Positions 15,319 to 23,439 of a DNA stretch of 24,222 bases are shown piece after piece. A program made the position numbers and the translations under genes. The stretch spans positions 1 through 24,222 of the forward strand of contig CAMKAM010000008.1 of NCBI GenBank assembly GCA_946410475.1, given 5' to 3'. Source of the DNA: an uncultured Bacillota bacterium. Its GTDB lineage: Bacteria; Bacillota; Clostridia; Peptostreptococcales; Anaerovoracaceae. The notes beneath the pieces were generated by a model. That model was not told the origin of the DNA. It saw nothing but the letters and a program-made list of their open reading frames with translations, and searched no databases. How positions within the stretch are numbered: position 1 is the stretch's first letter; each line of letters opens with the position of its first letter.

Positions 15319-15350
15319 CATCAAAGCACAATTTTGGGGAGGGCAAGGTT

Positions 15351-17783
15351 ATGAGAAAAAAGATAAACAGACCGGCCGACGTGCTGAAAAAAGCGCTGTG
15401 CGTCCTGACTGTTGCATGTATGGTGGCAGTCGGGGCTCCGCAGTCTGCTTTTGCAACGAACGAGCAGCCGGCCGAGATCCCGGACAACTATGCTGTAGAC
15501 GGGGTGAATTACTTCAAAGTCAACACTGATAAATTCGCCGAAAGCGATTTTGTATTTTTCGAGAATATGTTAAGCGCCCGGAACAGTTGTTTAGGGGAAC
15601 ATGCTAACAGCATCATCAACTTACACATAAAATACAGTTCGAAAGAACACTGGGACAATATCGGACGGGCGATCTGGAAAAGCAAAGACAGCCATCCCGG
15701 GATGGAAGCCGTCATCCCTCGTTTGACAGAGGCAGTAAACGGCCACTATTCACCAGATGATAACCCGGCGGAGTTTTATAATTCAACGAATCTTCAGAGT
15801 GCAAATTCGATGAAGCAGGCAGAGCACGATATGCTGAAACTGGTCTCAGAAGAAAACACCGACAATCCGTATGCACAGTTTTATCCTGCAATGAAAAAAC
15901 TTCTCGATTATTCGTCCAGATATCAAGAAGATACAACGAGCGGTCCGGTCTTCTACTACTGCTATTATGCCGGAATCAATATGTTGACGCCTAATCCTGT
16001 AAACCTTATGGCAGTCGTATTCAGTGACTTCAAAGTCAATCCGATACTTCCGGAAGACAAGGACGGAAATTATGTTTCGACGACCGTCAATGACGTAACT
16101 ACGAATCAGGGAGCTTATGCCAGCGACGCAAGGAACAACACGGCGCTGACGGCTGTTATCTCACAGAATCTGACGATGACACAGAGCGCGTCTGTCACCA
16201 GTGAGGTAAACGGAAGCAGCAATTATTCGTACGGCAATACGATCACAGTCGGAACTGAGCCGCAGATCCCGCTTGTCGGAAGCATAAAATTCGAGAATTC
16301 TTTCACCATGAGCAAAGAAATACAGAACGGCTGGTCGAATTCTAAAGCAAGATCTGAGGAATTGAGTACGGGACATGAGGTGTCTGTCGAGCTTCCTCCG
16401 TACACCGGCGTTATGCTCAAACAGACTGAAAAAACAAAAGAGATGGTAACGAGCTATAATTGCCCGGTCTCCATATCCTACAGAGTCAGGGTGCTCGACT
16501 ATGGATATTACAAAAGTGAGGGCGAAGCAAACGTAATAGCGGACTTCACGCAGAATTCGCAGGCAAACCTCAAGAAAAGAGCTGTCACCAATGCGGGATA
16601 TGCTGATCCGGAGGGGCTCGACTGGAATGAGATCAAGGATATCGACGACGCGAACAAATCGATCCAGGCTATGGCCGGCAATGTGCCTATGGCATCAACT
16701 AATGCTTCCTTTACAGAAAAGCTTTCAACCGTAGAAAGCGTAGTAGACCGCCTGATGCCGCTGCTGCCTCTGAAGATCGTTCAACTGAAAGGCCAGAGCG
16801 ATGACATAACGATGAGACAGGGTGACACGCTCAGAGTCGATACCATTGCACTTGAAGGCCTTAATGCGAACAAATGCAAATATTATGGTTTTGATGAGGA
16901 CTATGGAAAATGGACTGTATCGGATGAATCCGTCGCATCGCTTACAAAGAACAGCAGCACAGGCAAGATGACAATGACGGCTAAGGCGCCCGGAAAAGTA
17001 TATCTTAAGTATCTCATCAACGAGAACAGATACAATACGCTGGGCAATCCGAAAGTTTACGCGACTAATGCGAGCCTGACGAAGCCGGCGGTGATCGAGA
17101 TCACCGTTAAGAAAAAGGATCCCGCAAACAGCGTGGGACCCGGAGTAAGCGACAAAACTGCTGACAAGACGATAACGAATATGAATTCGGAGAAAGACCC
17201 CTCCGGTTCGGAATTTAAGAAGCTCATGCTCAAGTCGCCAAAGCAGACAAAGAAAGCGATAACGCTCAAATGGACAAAGGTAAGCGGAGCCAAAAAATAC
17301 GTCGTCTATGCGAACAAGTGCGGAAAGACCAACAAACCGAAGAAGCTCGCGACAGTGACAGGAACGTCGAAAACGTTCAGCAAAGTCGCCGGAAAGAAGA
17401 TCAAGAAGGGAACATACTACAAGTTCATAGTCGTCGCACTTGACAGGAACAGCGACGTAGTATCGACATCGAAGCTCATCCACGTCGCGACGAAAGGCGG
17501 CAAGATCGGAGACCACAAGAGCGTCACGATCAAGAAGGCTGTAATCAAAAAAGCGAGAAACCTCAGGAATGGAAGCAGCCTGAAGCTCGGAGCAAAAATG
17601 GTGCCGAGATCCAAGAAGCTGAAAGTGCAGAAGCACGTTGGAGTGAGATATGAGTCGACGAACACGAATGTCGCGACAGTATCGTCCAAAGGAGTAGTCA
17701 AGGCAAAGCATAATGGCAAATGCTATGTATATGCCTTCGCTCAGAACGGCATCTACAAGAAAGTAACGGTCATAGTCAAATAG
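15351..17783 (+). CDS. Secreted protein with an aerolysin/ETX-MTX2-like pore-forming module and Big2-Fn3-Big2 tail
   Basis: The 810-residue protein has a signal peptide (1-35, cleavage expected after SAFA). Residues about 40-220 are a domain I do not recognise, mostly helical, with Cys and aromatic residues. About 224-400 is rich in Ser/Thr/Asn alternating with hydrophobics (ALTAVISQNLTMTQSASVTS, then FENSFTMSKEI). It continues with VELPPYTGVMLKQTEKTKE and PVSISYRVRV. That order, with the PP turn and the final sheet strand, is what I expect from an ETX/MTX2 beta-pore-forming fold. About 484-586 looks like a Big2 Ig domain (WTVSDESVASL...GKVYLKYLI). About 627-717 is an Fn3 domain (ITLKWTKVSGAKKYVVY). 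About 720-810 is another Big2 (STNTNVATVSSKGVVKAKHNGK). The tail is very Lys-rich and has no anchor. The ATG at 15351 follows GGGGAGGGCAAGG. The fold call comes from pattern only. Confidence 0.72.
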   Translation: MRKKINRPADVLKKALCVLTVACMVAVGAPQSAFATNEQPAEIPDNYAVDGVNYFKVNTDKFAESDFVFFENMLSARNSCLGEHANSIINLHIKYSSKEHWDNIGRAIWKSKDSHPGMEAVIPRLTEAVNGHYSPDDNPAEFYNSTNLQSANSMKQAEHDMLKLVSEENTDNPYAQFYPAMKKLLDYSSRYQEDTTSGPVFYYCYYAGINMLTPNPVNLMAVVFSDFKVNPILPEDKDGNYVSTTVNDVTTNQGAYASDARNNTALTAVISQNLTMTQSASVTSEVNGSSNYSYGNTITVGTEPQIPLVGSIKFENSFTMSKEIQNGWSNSKARSEELSTGHEVSVELPPYTGVMLKQTEKTKEMVTSYNCPVSISYRVRVLDYGYYKSEGEANVIADFTQNSQANLKKRAVTNAGYADPEGLDWNEIKDIDDANKSIQAMAGNVPMASTNASFTEKLSTVESVVDRLMPLLPLKIVQLKGQSDDITMRQGDTLRVDTIALEGLNANKCKYYGFDEDYGKWTVSDESVASLTKNSSTGKMTMTAKAPGKVYLKYLINENRYNTLGNPKVYATNASLTKPAVIEITVKKKDPANSVGPGVSDKTADKTITNMNSEKDPSGSEFKKLMLKSPKQTKKAITLKWTKVSGAKKYVVYANKCGKTNKPKKLATVTGTSKTFSKVAGKKIKKGTYYKFIVVALDRNSDVVSTSKLIHVATKGGKIGDHKSVTIKKAVIKKARNLRNGSSLKLGAKMVPRSKKLKVQKHVGVRYESTNTNVATVSSKGVVKAKHNGKCYVYAFAQNGIYKKVTVIVK

Positions 17784-17797
17784 ATCATTCCCAAACG

Positions 17798-17831
17798 CCG
17801 GCAAGGGGCAGGCCCCCTTGCCGGATTTTTT
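17798..17831 (+). terminator. Terminator of the pore-former-like gene
   Basis: CCGGCAAGGGG / CCCCTTGCCGG, an 11-bp stem with a five-base loop, followed by ATTTTTT. It starts 15 bases after the stop codon. Confidence 0.93.
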
Positions 17832-18100
17832 AAAAAAAAGGCGGGGAAACTCAGCGTTTTCTGTATCTACTATAGTAAAGCGGTGTAAAAACCACGAATC
17901 AAAAGTTAAGGGTTGGAAAATGTAAGAGAAAAGGAGAATACAGAGTTAAAGTAAAAAAGAGATGACACGGAGAGTGTCCTCCCACCAAATCCAAAACCAT
18001 CGTGAGCTGACAAGGGCTGTGTTCCTTGTCAGTTTCAGTTATATGCCCTTTCGGGTTCGAGTCCCCGGCGGCATTCCGATATGGCATGTTCGGCCTGCTG
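17832..18100. other. Non-coding, hairpin-rich stretch with a tRNA T-arm-like sequence
   Basis: This lies between two convergent genes and holds no believable gene. Three inverted repeats follow each other: GACAC/GTGTC (17964-17978), CTGACAAGG/CCTTGTCAG (18007-18032) and ATGCC/GGCAT (18043-18074). The last encloses CGGGTTCGAGTCCCCGG, which looks like a tRNA T-arm. No complete cloverleaf or CCA end is visible. On the minus strand the first hairpin is followed by ATCTCTTTTTT and may be the weak terminator of the kinase gene. Alternatives are a small structured RNA, or a tRNA remnant left by an integrated element. Confidence 0.45.
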
Positions 18101-21100
18101 CTACTTCACCAGACTCTCCAGTGTCTCGAACAGGGCTTCAGGCTCTACCGGCTTGCTCAGGTGGGCGTTGAGTCCGGCCTGCATGCTCCTCTGCACGTCT
18201 TCGTCGAAGGCATTCGCAGTAAGCGCGATGACCGGGATCGTCTCCGCGTCATCATGGCCGGAAGAACGGATCATCTTCGTCGCCTCAAGGCCGTCCATTA
18301 CAGGCATCCTCATATCCATGAGGATAGCGTCGTAGTAGCCGACCGGATTCTTCATGAACATATCGACTGCTTCCTGTCCGTTGACTGCAAGTTCAACTTC
18401 GATCTCGCGGGATTTCAGGATCATCATCACGATCTCGGCATTGATCTCGACGTCTTCAGCCAGCAGCACGCGGCAGCCCTCGAGGTCCGCCTTGCTGGCG
18501 AGAAGGATCCTGTTCTTTCTGACGAATGCTTCTTTGAATTCGTCCATGACGGTTCCCGCGAACAGCGGCTTTGGAACGAAGCTGTCCACTCCGGCCTCTC
18601 TCGCCTCATCCGCTATATCGTCCCAGTTGTATGATGTGAGTATTATTATCGGAGTTTTGTGGCCTACGATCTCCCTTATCCGCCTCGTTGTCTCGACGCC
18701 GTCCATATCCGGCATCTTCCAGTCGACGAGGACAAGATCGTAATTGTCCATCCTCGCGTGGCGCACGCTTACCATATCCAGAGCTTCACTGCCCGACTCA
18801 GCCGTATCGCAGCTGACTCCGACCTGGCCGAGGACGATCTTCGCGTGCTCACACGCAACAGGGTCATCATCGATCACGAGAACGCTCATCTCATGCGGGG
18901 CTATTTCGGCTCCATCCGCGCTTCTCAGACTCTCCTTCACCTTGTCGAGCGTGATCGTGACAGTGAAGGTCGATCCCTTGCCCTTTTCGCTTTCGACATC
19001 GATCGTGCCGTTCATCAGCTCTACGATGTTCTTCGTGATCGGCATGCCAAGGCCCGTGCTGCCCAGGCTGTTGGCGGATGACGCGTTTTCCTGCGAGAAC
19101 GCATCGAACAGGTACGGTATGTAGTCCTTGTCCATTCCGATGCCCGTGTCTTTGATCGTGAACCTGAGGGTCGACTTGCTGTCGAGCTCGGCGATCTCCT
19201 CGATCCTGAACAGGACGCTGCCTCCTTCAGGCGTGAATTTCACCGCGTTTCCAAGGATGTTGATCATCACCTGGCGCAGCTTCATGTCATCTCCGATATA
19301 GCAGTCGGCGATGTCTTTGCTTACTCTGCACTCATAGTGGAGCCCCTTGTCGCGGCACTGGCCGCTGATCATCGTGTTGACCTGCTCGAGGGCCTTCGGG
19401 AACGAGAATTCTTCGTTCTTTATTACCATCCTTCCGGACTCGATCCTCGACATATCGAGGATGTCATTGATGATGTTCAGAAGATGCTTCGCCGATGTGT
19501 CGATCTTGCCGAGGTATTCCTTCGTGCCCTCCGCCGTCTCCGGATCGTTCATCGCGATGCTGTTAAGGCCTATGATGGCGTTCATCGGCGTTCTGATCTC
19601 ATGCGACATGTTCGAGAGGAAGGCGGTCTTCGCCTTATTCGCCTGCTCCGCCGCGGCCAGAGCGTCGTTCAGAGCTTCGCTCTGCTCCAGCGACTCCCTC
19701 GTCTCGGCATCGACATCGGTGAAGCACGCTCCGACTGCATGGACGATGTGATCGTCTCTGTCCTCGGGATGGCGCACTCCGGCGAACTTGATCATCTCAT
19801 AGGTCTCCCTGCCTTCGCCGCGGTCTACCATGTATCTGAACGAGATGACCCTCTGGTTCTTCAGCCCTTCACGTATATTGTCAGGCTGGACGAACTTCAT
19901 GAACTCGCCCCTGTATTTGTCCGTTATATATCTGTCGGCGTACGACGTTACCGCCTCCATGTACGGGAAGCGGTCTCCTACGCTGAAGCCATCATTGATG
20001 CCGGAATGCGACTGATAGCACACGCCCTGGTTCTTGTCGAGCTCGATATGGTAGACGCTCCAGTAGTCGGACGAGAGCGCTGTGATCAGCTGCGTCTGCT
20101 GCTCCCTGCTCTTCTCCTGCTCGATGAGCTGCTCGTGCAGTTTCAGTTTTTCGTCGAGTTCCTGCTGCTTGACCCTCGCTTCCGCCTCGGCGGCCTTGGC
20201 CCTGCTCATCTCCGTGACATCGACGCACATGCCAAGGGTGCACAGCCTTCCCGTGGAATCTGTGAACTTGAGCTTTGTCGTCTGCAGGTATCTCATGTTT
20301 CCGGCGGCGTCCGGCACGTCTTCGAAGAAGATGTACGGCTCGTCCATAGCAGTGGCCTTCTGGTCGTCCTCGACGAAGTGGTCCGCCGTTTCCTTGTCGA
20401 ATATCTCATGGTCGGTCAGACCTATGACCCCGTCCGGATCAGCCTTGTAAGCGTACTCCGCAAAGGCCTGATTGCAGGCGAGGTACTTTCCGGTCTGAGC
20501 GTCCTTCGAGAAGCTCATCGCCGGCATGTTCGAAAGAAGCGAAGCGACCGATCCCATCAGATCGGCAAGTTTCGCCGCTGACTGCACCTCCTCCATCAGC
20601 TTGTTTTTTTCCTGCTCCGTCTTTTTCGCTTCCACAAGCGCTTCCTGGACGGCCATGCTCTCCCTGACGTCCTCGTCCACATCCTTGAATCCACAGACCA
20701 CGCCCATCTTTCCGTTCGGCATGTCGATCTTCGCGAACTCGATGCGGAAGTATCTGCTCGGTCCTTCGCCCATGAGCCTGAGATAGTTGATGTTGAACTG
20801 CGGCTTTTCGTTGAGCCTGCTGACTATGCTGCTCAGCGAAAGCTCTTTCTGCAGGCGCTCTCTGTCTACCGGGTCGACCGTAGTGTCGATGTAGAACTCT
20901 TTCGCCTGAGAGTATTTCATCTTAGTAAGCGCATCCCTAATGGGAGCGGCGTGCGTCGTCTCTCCGGCTATATCGCCTCTGTAAAGCGAGAACGATTCCG
21001 TTTCCACATCGTTGATAAGCCACATGGTATGGTACGATCTTCCGAGCGCTTCGATCACGGCGTTCCTCGCTGCGATGTCCTCTTCCATGCGCTCCCTCTT

Positions 21101-21505
21101 TTCGGTTATGTCCGAAAGGAAGACGTAGAAGACGGGGCCGTAAGCGTCCGTTTCGGTGTAGTTGCCGAAGTCATCGACCCAGCGCTCGCTTCCGTCCTTT
21201 CTGATTATGCGGTACTCGACATGGTCATTTTTCTCCACGCCCGCGGCTGCTATCTGCTGCACGATAGCCGCAGACACCTGCGCGTAATCTTCCGGGTGCA
21301 CCATTCCTTTGAACGTGTTTCCGGTAAGCTCCCTGAACTCCTCCGGATCCCCGCAGCCGAACATAGCGATCACAGCGTTGTTCACGTACAGGATCTCTTC
21401 CGGCTCCTCGGCTTTGTATATGAAAAAGCCTCCCGGCATGTGATTCCCTATTTCTTCAATAACCGGAAGGGTATTGTCGTTCAGCTCAAAAAGTTTACCA
21501 AACAT
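18101..21505 (-). CDS. Soluble hybrid sensor histidine kinase: four PAS-like modules, HisKA, HATPase, two receiver domains
   Basis: The 1134-residue protein has no transmembrane segment, so it senses a cytoplasmic signal. A PAS domain with PAC segment lies at about 20-135 (YRIIRKDGSERWVDDFGNY). PAS-like modules follow at about 140-285, 310-435 and 470-615, joined by charged helices. HisKA has the phosphorylated H635 (SNMSHEIRTPMNAIIGL). The ATPase has NILGNAVKFTPEGG, DTGIGM and GSTGLGM. Two receivers follow with D928 (VLVDWKMPDMDG) and D1064 (ILMDMRMPVMDG), each with a conserved K (FVPKPL, HLSKPV). There is no HPt or output domain, so the phosphate must pass to a separate protein or the receivers act as an internal control. 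ATG follows AAGGAGCGAAATT. No response regulator gene is adjacent. Confidence 0.95.
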   Translation of the reverse strand: MFGKLFELNDNTLPVIEEIGNHMPGGFFIYKAEEPEEILYVNNAVIAMFGCGDPEEFRELTGNTFKGMVHPEDYAQVSAAIVQQIAAAGVEKNDHVEYRIIRKDGSERWVDDFGNYTETDAYGPVFYVFLSDITEKRERMEEDIAARNAVIEALGRSYHTMWLINDVETESFSLYRGDIAGETTHAAPIRDALTKMKYSQAKEFYIDTTVDPVDRERLQKELSLSSIVSRLNEKPQFNINYLRLMGEGPSRYFRIEFAKIDMPNGKMGVVCGFKDVDEDVRESMAVQEALVEAKKTEQEKNKLMEEVQSAAKLADLMGSVASLLSNMPAMSFSKDAQTGKYLACNQAFAEYAYKADPDGVIGLTDHEIFDKETADHFVEDDQKATAMDEPYIFFEDVPDAAGNMRYLQTTKLKFTDSTGRLCTLGMCVDVTEMSRAKAAEAEARVKQQELDEKLKLHEQLIEQEKSREQQTQLITALSSDYWSVYHIELDKNQGVCYQSHSGINDGFSVGDRFPYMEAVTSYADRYITDKYRGEFMKFVQPDNIREGLKNQRVISFRYMVDRGEGRETYEMIKFAGVRHPEDRDDHIVHAVGACFTDVDAETRESLEQSEALNDALAAAEQANKAKTAFLSNMSHEIRTPMNAIIGLNSIAMNDPETAEGTKEYLGKIDTSAKHLLNIINDILDMSRIESGRMVIKNEEFSFPKALEQVNTMISGQCRDKGLHYECRVSKDIADCYIGDDMKLRQVMINILGNAVKFTPEGGSVLFRIEEIAELDSKSTLRFTIKDTGIGMDKDYIPYLFDAFSQENASSANSLGSTGLGMPITKNIVELMNGTIDVESEKGKGSTFTVTITLDKVKESLRSADGAEIAPHEMSVLVIDDDPVACEHAKIVLGQVGVSCDTAESGSEALDMVSVRHARMDNYDLVLVDWKMPDMDGVETTRRIREIVGHKTPIIILTSYNWDDIADEAREAGVDSFVPKPLFAGTVMDEFKEAFVRKNRILLASKADLEGCRVLLAEDVEINAEIVMMILKSREIEVELAVNGQEAVDMFMKNPVGYYDAILMDMRMPVMDGLEATKMIRSSGHDDAETIPVIALTANAFDEDVQRSMQAGLNAHLSKPVEPEALFETLESLVK

Positions 21506-21564
21506 AATTTCGCTCCTTACATCACGCAGCGCGAACTACGCTTCTCAATTGTTTCCATATCGTC

Positions 21565-21593
21565 ATTCTAAACGATTATCACAAACTTTACAA
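21565..21593 (-). promoter_or_regulatory. Sigma-A promoter of the hybrid kinase gene
   Basis: Minus strand TTGTAA (21588-21593) and TAGAAT (21565-21570), 17-base spacer, leader about 55 bases. Confidence 0.75.
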
Positions 21594-21636
21594 TGTTCGT
21601 ACAATATATAGTTTTGCTGTACACCGGCGGATACGC

Positions 21637-21645
21637 TGATATACT
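21637..21645 (+). promoter_or_regulatory. Extended -10-like element before the permease remnant
   Basis: TGATATACT, identical to the element before the amidase gene. There is no good -35. It could be the surviving promoter of the decayed gene or chance. Confidence 0.3.
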
Positions 21646-21688
21646 ATAAATCTGCGCCGTCAACCCGAACATTCTGCATGACGCAGGG

Positions 21689-21880
21689 ATGGACGCAAAC
21701 GCAGTCCTTCTGGCAACGGCGCTGGCCCTCATCATGGTCGGCTTCCTCATGTTCGAAGGCATCTCGATCGGCTGCATATCGTACGTAGTCATCAACCTGC
21801 TCTGTGGAAAACGCGACAAGCTCACGCCGCTCATGTACATCCTGGCTGCGCTGTTCGTCTGCAAATACATTTTCCTGTAA
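21689..21880 (+). pseudogene. Remnant of an NCS2-family (PbuG/AzgA-type) purine permease, C-terminal end
   Basis: The 63 residues resemble only the C-terminus of guanine/hypoxanthine permeases. LLATALALIMVGFLM corresponds to the ATAPALIIVGFLM helix, and EGISIGCISYVVINLLCGK to the later segment GIxxGFISYxxxxLxxGK; YILAALFVCKYIFL is the final helix. In complete permeases about 30-40 residues separate the first two segments. Here they are joined directly, so the gene has lost its N-terminus and also an internal piece, in frame. The next stop and the following terminator are still intact. ATG 21689 has a GCAGGG too close to act as a good ribosome binding site. Whether a small membrane protein is still made is open. 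Confidence 0.75.
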
Positions 21881-21900
21881 GCGAAAATCCAGTAAGCAAA

Positions 21901-21936
21901 AGCCGCCTGTGCCTGAAAACACAGACGGCTCTTTTT
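21901..21936. terminator. Bidirectional terminator between the permease remnant and niaR
   Basis: AGCCGCCTGTG / CACAGACGGCT forms an 11-base stem with one mismatch and an 8-base loop. It is followed by CTTTTT on the plus strand and TTTTGC on the minus strand. It ends the nad operon. Confidence 0.85.
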
Positions 21937-21974
21937 CTGCAATCTTTCTTCTGCCGTTTCTCTCCCCTGACGGA

Positions 21975-22538
21975 TCATTCCTTTCCATACTCCTTCGGAT
22001 CGTATATGACCGGTCCGGGCAGAGTTTCTATGAGATACCCCTTACCTCGCAGCATTTCCTCTATCTCTTTCAGAACGACCTCGGATCTTGCCTGGACCGT
22101 ATGGAAGTGATATCCCTTTGTGATGTTCATCAAAGGCGAGCTTGCGCTGCTGTTTATATCCTCGAGGAATCTTCCCACGTCGCGCCTGCTGCTTATCTCG
22201 AGCGGACGCCTGATCGTCCCGTATATCCTGTGGTCGACGTAGACATCAAGTATCTTCCCGCCAAGTTCCACTATGGCGTTCAGTTCGTCCTCCGTCTGCT
22301 CCTCGGTGTGGAAGACCTTGAAGACGCATCTTCTTTCATCGGAGCGCATCATTATATAGCCCCGCGCCGTCGAAACAAGATCCGGCATGCGGCTCTTCAG
22401 GATCGCTATATCTGTTACGATCACCTGCCGGCTGACTCCGAAGCGCTTTGCCAGCGCGCTCCCCGAGACCGGCTCTTCGCTCGTCTCCAGGATCTCCTGA
22501 ATTCGGTTTCTCCTCTCTTCAGTCTTCATCTTTTCCAA
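21975..22538 (-). CDS. niaR: NiaR, nicotinate-responsive repressor of NAD synthesis (HTH_11 plus 3H domain)
   Basis: The 187-residue protein has an N-terminal winged helix (about 7-62, VSGSALAKRFGVSRQVIVTDIAILKSR) and a C-terminal 3H domain. H77, E85, H144 and H146 (KVFHTEEQTEDEL and GYHFHT) match the metal site of NiaR. With nicotinic acid bound it represses nadABC and niacin-uptake genes in Firmicutes. It lies 37 bases after nadC as the last gene of the operon, the usual place. The start is a TTG (22536-22538) with AGGAG five bases before; the ATG three codons later has poorer spacing. Its operator is expected before the first nad gene, to the right of the window. Confidence 0.95.
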   Translation of the reverse strand: MEKMKTEERRNRIQEILETSEEPVSGSALAKRFGVSRQVIVTDIAILKSRMPDLVSTARGYIMMRSDERRCVFKVFHTEEQTEDELNAIVELGGKILDVYVDHRIYGTIRRPLEISSRRDVGRFLEDINSSASSPLMNITKGYHFHTVQARSEVVLKEIEEMLRGKGYLIETLPGPVIYDPKEYGKE

Positions 22539-22575
22539 CTGTTCTCCTGTTCTTATCCATCTTTTGCGTTCGCCC

Positions 22576-23439
22576 CTATTCAGCGACCGGGTGCAGGTTC
22601 TTCATCGATATATCCAGGCACCCCGCCGAATGAGTCAGCGCGCCGCTGGAAATATAGTCGACTCCCAGATCGCGGAGAGCCGCCACGTTCTCTTTTGTAA
22701 CGTTGCCCGAGCATTCCGTCTCGGCCTTTCCGTCTATGATGCGGAGCGCCTCAGCTATGGTATCGTGATCCATATTGTCGAGCATGATGATGTCGGCGCC
22801 TGCTTCGACCGCTTCTCTTACCATATCGAGATCCTCCGTCTCGACCTCGATCTTCCTGACAAAGGACGCATAATCTCTCGCCATCTCAACAGCCTTCGTG
22901 ATGCCGCCCGCGGCTCCGATGTGGTTGTCCTTGAGCATGACTCCATCCGACAGATTGTATCTGTGGTTGTGCCCTCCGCCTACCGTCACGGCATACTTTT
23001 CAAATATCCTGTTGTTCGGCGTCGTCTTCCTCGTGTCAAGGAGTTTCGTACCGCTGCCTTCCAGCAGCTTCGCCACTGTCCTGGTGTATGTCGCGATGCC
23101 GCTCATGCGCTGCAGATAGTTCAGGGCCACCCTCTCGCCCGACAGAAGCACCCTGATGTCTCCTGTCATGCACGCCAGTTTCTGTCCTGCCTTCACATCA
23201 TCGCCGTCGGCAGCATAGAATACGATCTCGATATCATCACCGAGCAGCCTGAACACCTTCTCGAATACGGGAAGACCGCATATCACGCCGTCCTGTTTCG
23301 CGATCAGATCGACCGTGCCTCTGACAGATTCCGGCATCACTGAGTTCGTCGAAACGTCTTCGCTCGAGATATCCTCCTTCAGCGCCATCCGTATCAGTTC
23401 TTCCGCGTGGAGGTCCATCGTTATGCTATTTATTTTCAT
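22576..23439 (-). CDS. nadC: Nicotinate-nucleotide pyrophosphorylase (quinolinate phosphoribosyltransferase, carboxylating)
   Basis: NadC condenses quinolinate with PRPP, with loss of CO2, to give nicotinate mononucleotide. From the chosen ATG it has 287 residues, the family length. The active-site signature is TRKTTPNNRIFEKYAV followed by GGGHNHRYNLSDGVMLKDNHI. The barrel end carries VETED, DIIMLDNM and SSGALTHSA. The frame is open 32 codons further, but ATG 23437-23439 is preceded by GGAAAAGAC and its start overlaps the nadB end by 14 bases, a typical coupled arrangement. Confidence 0.96.
   Translation of the reverse strand: MKINSITMDLHAEELIRMALKEDISSEDVSTNSVMPESVRGTVDLIAKQDGVICGLPVFEKVFRLLGDDIEIVFYAADGDDVKAGQKLACMTGDIRVLLSGERVALNYLQRMSGIATYTRTVAKLLEGSGTKLLDTRKTTPNNRIFEKYAVTVGGGHNHRYNLSDGVMLKDNHIGAAGGITKAVEMARDYASFVRKIEVETEDLDMVREAVEAGADIIMLDNMDHDTIAEALRIIDGKAETECSGNVTKENVAALRDLGVDYISSGALTHSAGCLDISMKNLHPVAE

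Noticed and set aside
14997..15350. Upstream extension of the secreted pore-former-like protein by 118 codons
   Set aside because: It would run antisense into the cyclase gene and hide the signal peptide. ATG 15351 has a good ribosome binding site and a proper signal sequence.
16725..17804. Minus-strand open frame of 359 codons opposite the Big2/Fn3 tail
   Set aside because: It mirrors codon bias of the real gene on the plus strand. The plus-strand protein has recognisable domains and a matching terminator.
17899..18171. Small open frames on both strands in the convergent gap
   Set aside because: They overlap the hairpins or the kinase gene. One has AAAAGGAG more than 20 bases from its ATG. 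None resembles a protein family.
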